From the NCBI GenBank assembly GCA_031769625.1, contig JAUIMM010000719.1:1283001-1347000 (forward strand): a stretch of 64,000 nucleotides of DNA. The letters run 5' to 3'. The translations under genes were made by a program, and so were the position numbers. Positions 41,701 to 52,910 of the stretch are shown here, one piece after another (positions within the stretch are counted from its first letter, which is position 1; each line of letters begins with the position of its first letter). The notes below the pieces were generated by a model. That model had not been told where the DNA came from. It did no database searches and saw nothing but the letters and a program-made list of their open reading frames with translations. The DNA comes from Taudactylus pleione. Lineage: Eukaryota > Chordata > Amphibia > Anura > Myobatrachidae.

Positions 41701-41936
41701 GACTGTATTACATTGGCTGAGTTTCCATGTTCTGTGACTTTATTACATTGGCAGACTTTCCATGTTCTGTGACTGTATTACATTGGCTGAGTTTCCATGT
41801 TCTGTGACTGTATTACATTGGCTGTGTTTCCATGTTCTGTGACTTTATTACATTGGTTGAGTTTCCATGTTCTGTGACTGTATTACAGGGGCTGAGTTTC
41901 CATGTTCTGTGACTGTATTACATCGGTTGAGTTAAC
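38782..41936 (+). repeat. HOR unit 11 (3,155 bp)
   Basis: Module A is shortened to 38782-39077 (107 bp, three monomers lost) and keeps the TACTTTGACTGAG variant. A short module B relative lies at 39801-40024, entered directly from CAGGGG without GTTAAC and with GACTGTCTTACATTGG. TATGACATTGGTTTAG is at 40103. There is only one GGCCGAG monomer (40563), so the 837-bp duplication is absent. AGATCT lies at 41588. Positions 38840-40734 match 47114-49008 at a shift of 8,274 bp. Confidence 0.83.
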
Positions 41937-44900
41937 ATGTTCTGTGACTGTATTACATTGGCTGATTTTCCTCTGTTCTGTGACTGTATTACATTGGCTG
42001 AGTTTCCTCTTGTCTGTGACTGTATTACATTGGCTGAGTTTCCATGTTCTGTGACTGTATTACATTGGCTGAGTTTCCTCTATTCTGTGTCTGTATTACA
42101 TTGGCTGAGTTTCCTCTGTTCTGTGACTGTATTACATTGGCTGAGTTTCCATGTTCTGTGACTGTATTACTTTGGCTGAGTTTCCTCTGTTCTGTGACTG
42201 TATTACATTGGCTGAGTTTCCTCTATTCGGTGACTGTATTACATTGGCTGATTTTCCTCTGTTCTGTGACTGTATTACATTGGCTGAGTTTCCATGTTCT
42301 GTGACTGTATTACACTGGCTGAGTCTCCATGTTCTGTGACTGTATTACATTGGCTGAGTTTCCATGTTCTGTGACTGTATTACATTGGCTGAGTTTCCAT
42401 GTTCTGTGACTGTATTACATTGGTTGATTTTCCTTGTTCTGTGACTGTATTACATTGGCTAAGTCTCCATGTTCTGTGACTGTATTACATTGGCTGAGTT
42501 TCCATGTTCTGTGACTTTATTACATTGGTTGATTTTCCATGTTCTGTGACTGTATTACATTGGTTGAGTTTCCATGTTCTATGACTGTATTACATTGGCT
42601 GAGTTTCCATGTTCTGTGACTGTATTACATTGGCGGAGTTTCCATGTTCTGTGACTTTATTATATTGGCTGAGCTTCCATGTTCTGTGACTTTATTACAT
42701 TGGCTGATTTTCCATGTTCTGTAACTGTATTACATTGGCAGAGTTTCCCTGTTCTGTGACTTTATTACATTGGCTGAGTTTCCATGTTCTTTGACTTTAT
42801 TACATTGGCCGAGTTTTGTTCTGTGACTGTATTACATTGGCTGATTTTCCTCTGTTCTGTGACTGTATTACATTGGCTGAGTTTCCATGTTCTGTGACTG
42901 TATTACATTGGCTGAGTCTCCATGTTCTGTGACTGTATTACATTGGCTGAGTTTCCATGTTCTGTGACTGTATTACATTGGCTAAGTTTCCATATTCTGT
43001 GACTGTATTACATTGTTTGATTTTCCATGTTCTATGACTGTATTACATTGCCCTAAGTCTCCATGTTCTGTGACTGTATTACATTGGCTGAGTTTCCATG
43101 TTCTGTGACTGTATTACATTGGCTGAGTTTCCTTGTTCTGTGACTGTATTACATTGGTTGAGTTTCCATATTCTGTGACTGTATTACATTGGCTGAGTCT
43201 CCATGTTCTGTGACTATTACATTGGCTGAGTTTCCAAGTTCTGTGACTGTATTACATTGGTTGAGTCTCCAAGTTCTGTGACTGTATTACATTGGCTGAG
43301 TTTCCATGTTCTGTGACTGTATTACATTGGCTGAGTTTCCATGTTCTGTGACTTTATTACATTGGCTGATTTTCCATGTTCTGTGACTGTATTACATTGG
43401 TTGAGTTTCCATGTTCTATGACTGTATTACATTGGCTGAGTTTCCATGTTCTGTGACTGTATTACATTGGCGGAGTTTCCATGTTCTGTGACTTTATTAT
43501 ATTGGCTGAGCTTCCATGTTCTGTGACTTTATTACATTGGCTGATTTTCCATGTTCTGTAACTGTATTACATTGGCAGAGTTTCCCTGTTCTGTGACTTT
43601 ATTACATTGGCTGAGTTTCCATGTTCTTTGACTTTATTACATTGGCCGAGTTTTGTTCTGTGACTTTATTACATTGGCTGATTTTCCTCTGTTCTGTGAC
43701 TGTATTACATTGGCTGAGTTTCCATGTTCTGTGACTGTATTACATTGGCTGAGTCTCCATGTTCTGTGACTGTATTACATTGGCTGAGTTTCCATGTTCT
43801 GTGACTGTATTACATTGGCTGAGTTTCCATATTCTGTGACTGTATTACATTGGTTGATTTTCCATGTTCTGTGACTGTATTACATTGGCTAAGTCTCCAT
43901 GTTCTGTGACTGTATTACATTGGCTGAGTTTCCATGTTCTGTGACTGTATTACATTGGCTGAGTTTCCTTGTTCTGTGACTGTATTACATTGGTTGAGTT
44001 TCCATATTCTGTGACTGTATTACATTGGCTGAGTCTCCATGTTCTGTGACTATTACATTGGCTGAGTTTCCATGTTCTGTGACTGTATTACATTGGCTGA
44101 GTTTCCATATTCTGTGACTTTCTTACATTGGTTGAATTTCGATGTTCTGTGACTGTATTACATTGGCTGAGTCTCCATTTTCTGTGACTTTATTACATTG
44201 GCTGAGTTTCCATGTTCTGTGACTGTATTACATTGGCTGAGTTTCCTTGTTCTGTGACTGTATTACATTGGCTGAATTTCCATGTTCTGTGACTGTATTA
44301 CATTGGCTAAGTTTCCATGTTCTGTGACTGTATTACATGGGCTGAGTTTCCTTGTTCTGTGACTGTATTACATTGGCTGAGTTTCCATGTTCTGTGACTG
44401 TATTACATTGGCTGAGTTTCCTCTGTTCTGTGACTGTATTACATTGGCTGAGTTTCCATGTTCTGTGACTGTATTACATTGGCTGAGTTTCCTCTGTTCT
44501 GTGACTGTATTACATTGGCTGAGTTTCCATGTTCTGTGACTGTATTACATTGGCTGTGTTTCCATGTTCTGTGACTTTATTACATTGGCTGAGTTTCCAT
44601 GTTCTGTGACTGTATTACAGGAGCTGAGTTTCCATGTTCTGTGACTGTATTACATTGGCTGAGTTTCCATGTTCTGTGACTGTATTACATTGGCTGTGTT
44701 TCCATGTTCTGTGACTTTATTACATTGGCTGAGTTTCCAAGATCTGTAACTGTATTACATTGGCTGAGTTTCCATGTTCTGTGACTGTATTACATTGGCT
44801 GAGTTTCCATGTTCTGTGACTGTACTACATTGGCTGAGATTCCATGTTCTGTGACTGTATTACATTGGCTGAGTTTCCATGTTCTGTGACTTTATTACAT

Positions 44901-45088
44901 TGGCAGACTTTCCATGTTCTGTGACTGTATTACATTGGCTGAGTTTCCATGTTCTGTGACTGTATTACATTGGCTGTGTTTCCATGTTCTGTGACTTTAT
45001 TACATTGGTTGAGTTTCCATGTTCTGTGACTGTATTACAGGGGCTGAGTTTCCATGTTCTGTGACTGTATTACATCGGTTGAGTTAAC
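41937..45088 (+). repeat. HOR unit 12 (3,152 bp), recombinant
   Basis: A normal module A (41937-42339) is fused near 42517-42529, at GACTTTATTACATTGGTTG, to a segment matching the tail of unit 10: 36294 to about 38170 corresponds to 42530 to about 44406 at a shift of 6,236 bp. No module B or C is present. It contains the 837-bp duplication (GGCCGAG at 42807 and 43644, ATTGCCCTAAG at 43047). Two extra monomers (71 bp) near 44400-44530 change the shift to 6,307. AGATCT lies at 44740. Confidence 0.83.
42807..43643 (+). repeat. 837-bp tandem duplication, second locus
   Basis: It has the same arrangement as the first locus, exactly 6,236 bp downstream. GGCCGAG lies at 42807 and 43644, and ATTGCCCTAAG at 43047. 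A private TTCTATGAC appears in the monomer before the CCCTAAG insertion, and GACTTTATTACATTGGCTGATT follows the second GGCCGAG. The shared private insertion shows that the duplication arose once and was then copied. Confidence 0.9.
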
Positions 45089-46948
45089 ATGTTCTGTGAC
45101 TGTATTACATTGGCTGATTTTCCTCTGTTCTGTGACTGTATTACATTGGCTGAGTTTCCTCTTGTCTGTGACTGTATTACATTGGCTGAGTTTCCATGTT
45201 CTGTGACTGTATTACATTGGCTGAGTTTCCTCTATTCTGTGTCTGTATTACATTGGCTGAGTTTCCTCTGTTCTGTGACTGTATTACATTGGCTGAGTTT
45301 CCATGTTCTGTGACTGTATTACTTTGGCTGAGTTTCCTCTGTTCTGTGACTGTATTACATTGGCTGAGTTTCCTCTATTCGGTGACTGTATTACATTGGC
45401 TGATTTTCCTCTGTTCTGTGACTGTATTACATTGGCTGAGTTTCCATGTTCTGTGACTGTATTACACTGGCTGAGTCTCCATGTTCTGTGACTGTATTAC
45501 ATTGGCTGAGTTTCCATGTTCTGTGACTGTATTACATTGGCTGAGTTTCCATGTTCTGTGACTGTATTACATTGGTTGATTTTCCTTGTTCTGTGACTGT
45601 ATTACATTGGCTAAGTCTCCATGTTCTGTGACTGTATTACATTGGCTGAGTTTCCATGTTCTGTGACTGTATTACATTGGCTGAGTTTCCTTGTTCTGTG
45701 ACTGTATTACATTGGTTGAGTTTCCATATTCTGTGACTGTATTACATTGGCTGAGTCTCCATGTTCTGTGACAATTACATTGGCTGAGTTTCCATGTTCT
45801 GTGACTGTATTACATTGGCTGAGTTTCCATATTCTGTGACTTTCTTACATTGGTTGAATTTCGATGTTCTGTGACTGTATTACATTGGCTGAGTGTCCAT
45901 TTTCTGTGACTTTATTACATTGGCTGAGTTTCCATATTCTGTGACTGTATTACATTGGCTGAGTTTCCTCTGTTCTGTGACTTTATTACATTGGTTGAGT
46001 TTCCATGTTCTGTGACTGTATTACATTGGCTGAGTCTCCATTTTCTGTGACTGTATTACATTGGCTGAGTTTCCATGTTCTGTGACTGTATTACATTGGC
46101 TGATTTTCCATGTTCTGTGACTGTATTACATTGGCGGAGTTTCCATGTTCTGTGACTGTATTACATTGGCTGAGTTTCCTTGTTCTGTGACTGTATTACA
46201 TTGGTTGAGTTTCCATATTCTGTGACTGTATTACATTGGCTGAGTCTCCATGTTCTGTGACAATTAAATTGGCTGAGTTTCCATGTTCTGTGACTGTATT
46301 ACATTGGCTGAGTTTCCATATTCTGTGACTTTCTTACATTGGTTGAATTTCGATGTTCTGTGACTGTATTACATTGGCTGAGTCTCCATTTTCTGTGACT
46401 GTATTACATTGGCTGAGTTTCCATATTCTGTGACTGTATTACATTGGCTGAGTTTCCTCTGTTCTGTGACTTTATTACATTGGTTGAGTTTCCATGTTCT
46501 GTGACTGTATTACATTGGCTGAGTCTCCATTTTCTGTGACTGTATTACATTGGCTGAGATTCCATGTTCTGTGACTGTATTACATTGGCTGATTTTCCAT
46601 GTTCTGTGACTGTATTACATTGGCTGAGTTTCCATGTTCTGTGACTGTATTACATTGGCTGTGTTTCCATGTTCTGTGACTTTATTACATTGGCTGAGTT
46701 TCCATGTTCTGTGACTGTATTACAGGGGCTGAGTTAACATGTTCTGTGACTGTATTACATTGGCTGAGTTTCCATGTTCTGTGACTGTATTACATTGGCT
46801 GATTTTCCATGTTCTGTGACTGTATTACATTGGCTGAGTTTCCATGTTCTGTGACTGTATTACATTGGCTGTGTTTCCATGTTCTGTGACTTTAATACAT
46901 TGGCTGAGTTTCCATGTTCTGTGACTGTATTACATTGGCTGAGTTTCC
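45089..46948 (+). repeat. HOR unit 13 (1,860 bp), recombinant
   Basis: Module A (45089-45491) is followed by GTGACAATTAC (about 45771) and TTTCTTAC, with a private GAGTGTCCATTTTCTG near 45893. At about 46136 a GGCGGAG monomer joins directly to CCTTG, and from 46137 the sequence is the copy of 34117-34928. It therefore contains two GACAATTA monomers, the second with the GACAATTAAATTGG change (46261). The CAGGGGCTGAGTTAAC junction has its GTTAAC at 46733. Confidence 0.82.
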
Positions 46949-47934
46949 ATGTTCTGTGACTGTATTACATTGGCTGATTTTCCTCTGTTCTGTGACTGTA
47001 TTACATTGGCTGAGTTTCCTCTGGTCTGTGACTGTATTACATTGGCTGAGTTTCCATGTTCTGTGACTGTATTACATTGGCTGAGTTTCCTCTATTCTGT
47101 GTCTGTATTACATTGGCTGAGTTTCCTCTGTTCTGTGACTGTATTACATTGGCTGAGTTTCCATGTTCTGTGACTGTATTACTTTGACTGAGTTTCCTCT
47201 GTTCTGTGACTGTATTACATTGGCTGAGTTTCCTCTATTCGGTGACTGTATTACATTGGCTGATTTTCCTCTGTTCTGTGACTGTATTACATTGGCTGAG
47301 TTTCCATGTTCTGTGACTGTATTACACTGGCTGAGTCTCCATGTTCTGTGACTGTATTACATTGGCTGAGTTTCCATGTTCTGTGACTGTATTACATTGG
47401 CTGAGTTTCCATATTCTGTGACTGTATTACATTGGTTGATTTTCCATGTTCTGTGACTGTATTACATTGGCTAAGTCTCCATGTTCTGTGACTGTATTAC
47501 ATTGGCTGAGTTTCCATGTTCTGTGACTGTATTACATTGGCTGAGTTTCCTTGTTCTGTGACTGTATTACATTGGTTGAGTTTCCATATTCTGTGACTGT
47601 ATTACATTGGCTGAGTCTCCATGTTCTGTGACAATTACATTGGCTGAGTTTCCATGTTCTGTGACTGTATTACATTGGCTGAGTTTCCATATTCTGTGAC
47701 TTTCTTACATTGGTTGAATTTCGATGTTCTGTGACTGTATTACATTGGCTGAGTCTCCATTTTCTGTGACTGTATTACATTGGCTGAGTTTCCATATTCT
47801 GTGACTGTATTACATTGGCTGAGTTTCCTCTGTTCTGTGACTTTATTACATTGGTTGAGTTTCCATGTTCTGTGACTGTATTACATTGGCTGAGTCTCCA
47901 TTTTCTGTGACTGTATTACATTGGCTGAGTTTCC
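46137..47934 (+). repeat. 1.8-kb segment duplicated from 12,020 bp upstream (right copy)
   Basis: This is the right-hand partner of 34117-35914. It spans the boundary between units 13 and 14, so the duplicated stretch ignores the HOR boundary used here. Its right part (from 47114) also matches 38840 onwards at a shift of 8,274 bp, so three related copies of the TACTTTGACTGAG module exist at 35143, 38889 and 47163. Confidence 0.88.
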
Positions 47935-50900
47935 ATGTTCTGTGACTGTATTACATTGGCTGATTTTCCATGTTCTGTGACTGTATTACATTGGCTGAGT
48001 TTCCATGTTCTGTGACTGTATTACATTGGCTGTGTTTCCATGTTCTGTGACTTTATTACATTGGCTGAGTTTCCATGTTCTGTGACTGTATTACAGGGGC
48101 TGAGTTTCCATGTTCTGTGACTGTATTACATTGGCTGAGTTTCCTCTGTTCTGTGACTGTCTTACATTGGCTGTGTTTCCTCTATTCTGTGACTGTATTA
48201 CATTGGCTGAGTTTCCTCTGTTCTGTGACTGTATTACATTGGCTGAGTTTCCATGTTCTGTGACTGTATTACATTGGCTGAGTCTCCATGTTCTGTGACT
48301 GTATTACATTGGCTGAGTCTCCATGTTCTGTGACTGTATTACATTGGCTGAGTTTCCTCTGTTCTGTGACTGTATGACATTGGTTTAGTTTCCATGTTCT
48401 GTGACTGTATTACATTGGTTGAGTCTCCAAGTTCTGTGACTGTATTACATTGGCTGAGTTTCCATGTTCTGTGACTGTATTACATTGGCTGAGTTTCCAT
48501 GTTCTGTGACTTTATTATATTGGCTGAGCTTCCATGTTCTGTGACTTTATTACATTGGCTGATTTTCCATGTTCTGTGACTGTATTACATTGGTTGAGTT
48601 TCCATGTTCTATGACTGTATTACATTGGCTGAGTTTCCATGTTCTGTGACTGTATTACATTGGCGGAGTTTCCATGTTCTGTGACTTTATTATATTGGCT
48701 GAGCTTCCATGTTCTGTGACTTTATTACATTGGCTGATTTTCCATGTTCTGTAACTGTATTACATTGGCAGAGTTTCCCTGTTCTGTGACTTTATTACAT
48801 TGGCTGAGTTTCCATGTTCTTTGACTTTATTACATTGGCCGAGTTTTGTTCTGTGACTGTATTACATTGGCTGATTTTCCTCTGTTCTGTGACTGTATTA
48901 CATTGGCTGAGTTTCCATGTTCTGTGACTGTATTACATTGGCTGAGTCTCCATGTTCTGTGACTGTATTACATTGGCTGAGTTTCCATGTTCTGTGACTG
49001 TATTACATTGGCTAAGTTTCCATATTCTGTGACTGTATTACATTGTTTGATTTTCCATGTTCTGTGACTGTATTACATTGCCCTAAGTCTCCATGTTCTG
49101 TGACTGTATTACATTGGCTGAGTTTCCATGTTCTGTGACTGTATTACATTGGCTGAGTTTCCTTGTTCTGTGACTGTATTACATTGGTTGAGTTTCCATA
49201 TTCTGTGACTGTATTACATTGGCTGAGTCTCCATGTTCTGTGACTATTACATTGGCTGAGTTTCCAAGTTCTGTGACTGTATTACATTGGTTGAGTCTCC
49301 AAGTTCTGTGACTGTATTACATTGGCTGAGTTTCCATGTTCTGTGACTGTATTACATTGGCTGAGTTTCCATGTTCTGTGACTTTATTACATTGGCTGAT
49401 TTTCCATGTTCTGTGACTGTATTACATTGGTTGAGTTTCCATGTTCTATGACTGTATTACATTGGCTGAGTTTCCATGTTCTGTGACTGTATTAAATTGG
49501 CGGAGTTTCCATGTTCTGTGACTTTATTATATTGGCTGAGCTTCCATGTTCTGTGACTTTATTACATTGGCTGATTTTCCATGTTCTGTAACTGTATTAC
49601 ATTGGCAGAGTTTCCCTGTTCTGTGACTTTATTACATTGGCTGAGTTTCCATGTTCTTTGACTTTATTACATTGGCCGAGTTTTGTTCTGTGACTGTATT
49701 ACATTGGCTGATTTTCCTCTGTTCTGTGACTGTATTACATTGGCTGAGTTTCCATGTTCTGTGACTGTATTACATTGGCTGAGTCTCCATGTTCTGTGAC
49801 TGTATTACATTGGCTGAGTTTCCATGTTCTGTGACTGTATTACATTGGCTGAGTTTCCATATTCTGTGACTGTATTACATTGGTTGATTTTCCATGTTCT
49901 GTGACTGTATTACATTGGCTAAGTCTCCATGTTCTGTGACTGTATTACATTGGCTGAGTTTCCATGTTCTGTGACTGTATTACATTGGCTGAGTTTCCTT
50001 GTTCTGTGACTGTATTACATTGGTTGAGTTTCCATATTCTGTGACTGTATTACATTGGCTGAGTCTCCATGTTCTGTGACTATTACATTGGCTGAGTTTC
50101 CATGTTCTGTGACTGTATTACATTGGCTGAGTTTCCATATTCTGTGACTTTCTTACATTGGTTGAATTTCGATGTTCTGTGACTGTATTACATTGGCTGA
50201 GTCTCCATTTTCTGTGACTTTATTACATTGGCTGAGTTTCCATGTTCTGTGACTGTATTACATTGGCTGAGTTTCCTTGTTCTGTGACTGTATTACATTG
50301 GCTGAATTTCCATGTTCTGTGACTGTATTACATTGGCTAAGTTTCCATGTTCTGTGACTGTATTACATGGGCTGAGTTTCCTTGTTCTGTGACTGTATTA
50401 CATTGGCTGAGTTTCCATGTTCTGTGACTGTATTACATTGGCTGAGTTTCCTCTGTTCTGTGACTGTATTACATTGGCTGAGTTTCCATGTTCTGTGACT
50501 GTATTACATTGGCTGTGTTTCCATGTTCTGTGACTTTATTACATTGGCTGAGTTTCCATGTTCTGTGACTGTATTACAGGAGCTGAGTTTCCATGTTCTG
50601 TGACTGTATTACATTGGCTGAGTTTCCATGTTCTGTGACTGTATTACATTGGCTGTGTTTCCATGTTCTGTGACTTTATTACATTGGCTGAGTTTCCAAG
50701 ATCTGTAACTGTATTACATTGGCTGAGTTTCCATGTTCTGTGACTGTATTACATTGGCTGAGTTTCCATGTTCTGTGACTGTACTACATTGGCTGAGATT
50801 CCATGTTCTGTGACTGTATTACATTGGCTGAGTTTCCATGTTCTGTGACTTTATTACATTGGCAGACTTTCCATGTTCTGTGACTGTATTACATTGGCTG

Positions 50901-51047
50901 AGTTTCCATGTTCTGTGACTGTATTACATTGGCTGTGTTTCCATGTTCTGTGACTTTATTACATTGGTTGAGTTTCCATGTTCTGTGACTGTATTACAGG
51001 GGCTGAGTTTCCATGTTCTGTGACTGTATTACATCGGTTGAGTTAAC
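46949..51047 (+). repeat. HOR unit 14 (4,099 bp), longest of the AGATCT family
   Basis: Order: module A 46949-47351 without GTTAAC leader, GTGACAATTAC (about 47631), TTTCTTAC, CAGGGG into a short module B relative (48075-48298), TATGACATTGGTTTAG (48377), TTATATTGG, GGCGGAG, GGCCGAG at 48837 and 49674, ACTATTAC, TTTCTTAC, CAGGAG, AAGATCTGTAACTG (AGATCT 50699), GGCAGAC, CAGGGG, ATCGG and GTTAAC (51042). It resembles unit 11 with 837 bp added: landmarks before the duplication shift by 8,274 bp and those after it by 9,111 bp. Confidence 0.84.
48837..49673 (+). repeat. 837-bp tandem duplication, third locus
   Basis: GGCCGAG lies at 48837 and 49674, and ATTGCCCTAAG at 49077, each 6,030 bp from the second locus. 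The spacing differs from the first interval (6,236 bp) by 206 bp, reflecting different neighbouring indels. A private ATTAAATTGGCGGAG appears just before 49500. Confidence 0.9.
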
Positions 51048-52910
51048 ATGTTCTGTGACTGTATTACATTGGCTGATTTTCCTCTGTTCTGTGACTGTAT
51101 TACATTGGCTGAGTTTCCTCTTGTCTGTGACTGTATTACATTGGCTGAGTTTCCATGTTCTGTGACTGTATTACATTGGCTGAGTTTCCTCTATTCTGTG
51201 TCTGTATTACATTGGCTGAGTTTCCTCTGTTCTGTGACTGTATTACATTGGCTGAGTTTCCATGTTCTGTGACTGTATTACTTTGGCTGAGTTTTCCTCT
51301 GTTCTGTGACTGTATTACATTGGCTGAGTTTCCTCTATTCGGTGACTGTATTACATTGGCTGATTTTCCTCTGTTCTGTGACTGTATTACATTGGCTGAG
51401 TTTCCATGTTCTGTGACTGTATTACACTGGCTGAGTCTCCATGTTCTGTGACTGTATTACATTGGCTGAGTTTCCATGTTCTGTGACTGTATTACATTGG
51501 CTGAGTTTCCATGTTCTGTGCCTGTATTACATTGGTTGATTTTCCATGTTCTGTGACTGTATTACATTGGCTAAGTCTCCATGTTCTGTGACTGTATTAC
51601 ATTGGCTGAGTTTCCATGTTCTGTGACTGTATTACATTGGCTGAGTTTCCTTGTTCTGTGACTGTATTACATTGGTTGAGTTTCCATATTCTGTGACTGT
51701 ATTACATTGGCTGAGTCTCCATGTTCTGTGACAATTACATTGGCTGAGTTTCCATGTTCTGTGACTGTATTACATTGGCTGAGTTTCCATATTCTGTGAC
51801 TTTCTTACATTGGTTGAATTTCGATGTTCTGTGACTGTATTACATTGGCTGAGTCTCCATTTTCTGTGACTTTATTACATTGGCTGAGTTTCCATATTCT
51901 GTGACTGTATTACATTGGCTGAGTTTCCTCTGTTCTGTGACTTTATTACATTGGTTGAGTTTCCATGTTCTGTGACTGTATTACATTGGCTGAGTCTCCA
52001 TTTTCTGTGACTGTATTACATTGGCTGAGTTTCCATGTTCTGTGACTGTATTACATTGGCTGATTTTCCATGTTCTGTGACTGTATTACATTGGCTGAGT
52101 TTCCATGTTCTGTGACTGTATTACATTGGCTGTGTTTCCATGTTCTGTGACTTTATTACATTGGCTGAGTTTCCATGTTCTGTGACTGTATTACAGGGGC
52201 TGAGTTAACATGTTCTGTGACTGTATTACATTGGCTGAGTTTCCTCTATTCTGTGACTGTATTACATTGGCTGATTTTCCTCTGTTCTGTGACTGTATTA
52301 CATTGGCTGAGTTTCCATGTCTGTGACTGTATTACATTGGCTGAGTTTCCATGTTCTGTGACTGTATTACATTGGCTGAGTTTCCATATTCTGTGACTGT
52401 ATTACATTGGTTGAGTTTCCATGTTCTGTGACTGTATTACATTGGCTGAGTCTCCATGTTCTGTGACTGTATTACATTGGCTGAGTTTCCATGTTCTGTG
52501 ACTGTATTACATTGGCTGTGTTTCCATGTTCTGTGACTTTATTACATTGGCTGAGTTTCCAAGTTCTGTAACTGTATTACATTGGCTGAGTTTCCATGTT
52601 CTGTGACTGTATTACATTGGCTGAGTTTCCATGTTCTGTGACTGTACTACATTGGCTGAGATTCAATGTTCTGTGACTGTATTACATTGGCTGAGTTTCC
52701 ATGTTCTGTGACTTTATTACATTGGCAGACTTTCCATGTTCTGTGACTGTATTACATTGGCTGAGTTTCCATGTTCTGTGACTGTATTACATTGGCTGTG
52801 TTTCCATGTTCTGTGACTTTATTACATTGGTTGAGTTTCCATGTTCTGTGACTGTATTACAGGGGCTGAGTTTCCATGTTCTGTGACTGTATTACATCGG
52901 TTGAGTTAAC
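51048..52910 (+). repeat. Truncated recombinant HOR unit 15 (1,863 bp)
   Basis: Module A (51048-51451) carries a one-base T insertion in a run of T at about 51292-51295, giving a 37-bp monomer. GTGACAATTAC (about 51731) and TTTCTTAC follow, then the CAGGGGCTGAGTTAAC junction (GTTAAC 52204). A segment with CCTCTATTCTG and the short CATGTCTG monomer leads directly into AAGTTCTGTAACTG (about 52561) and the tail. The tail has AAGTTCTG, not AGATCT, so this unit marks the right edge of the AGATCT family. Confidence 0.82.
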
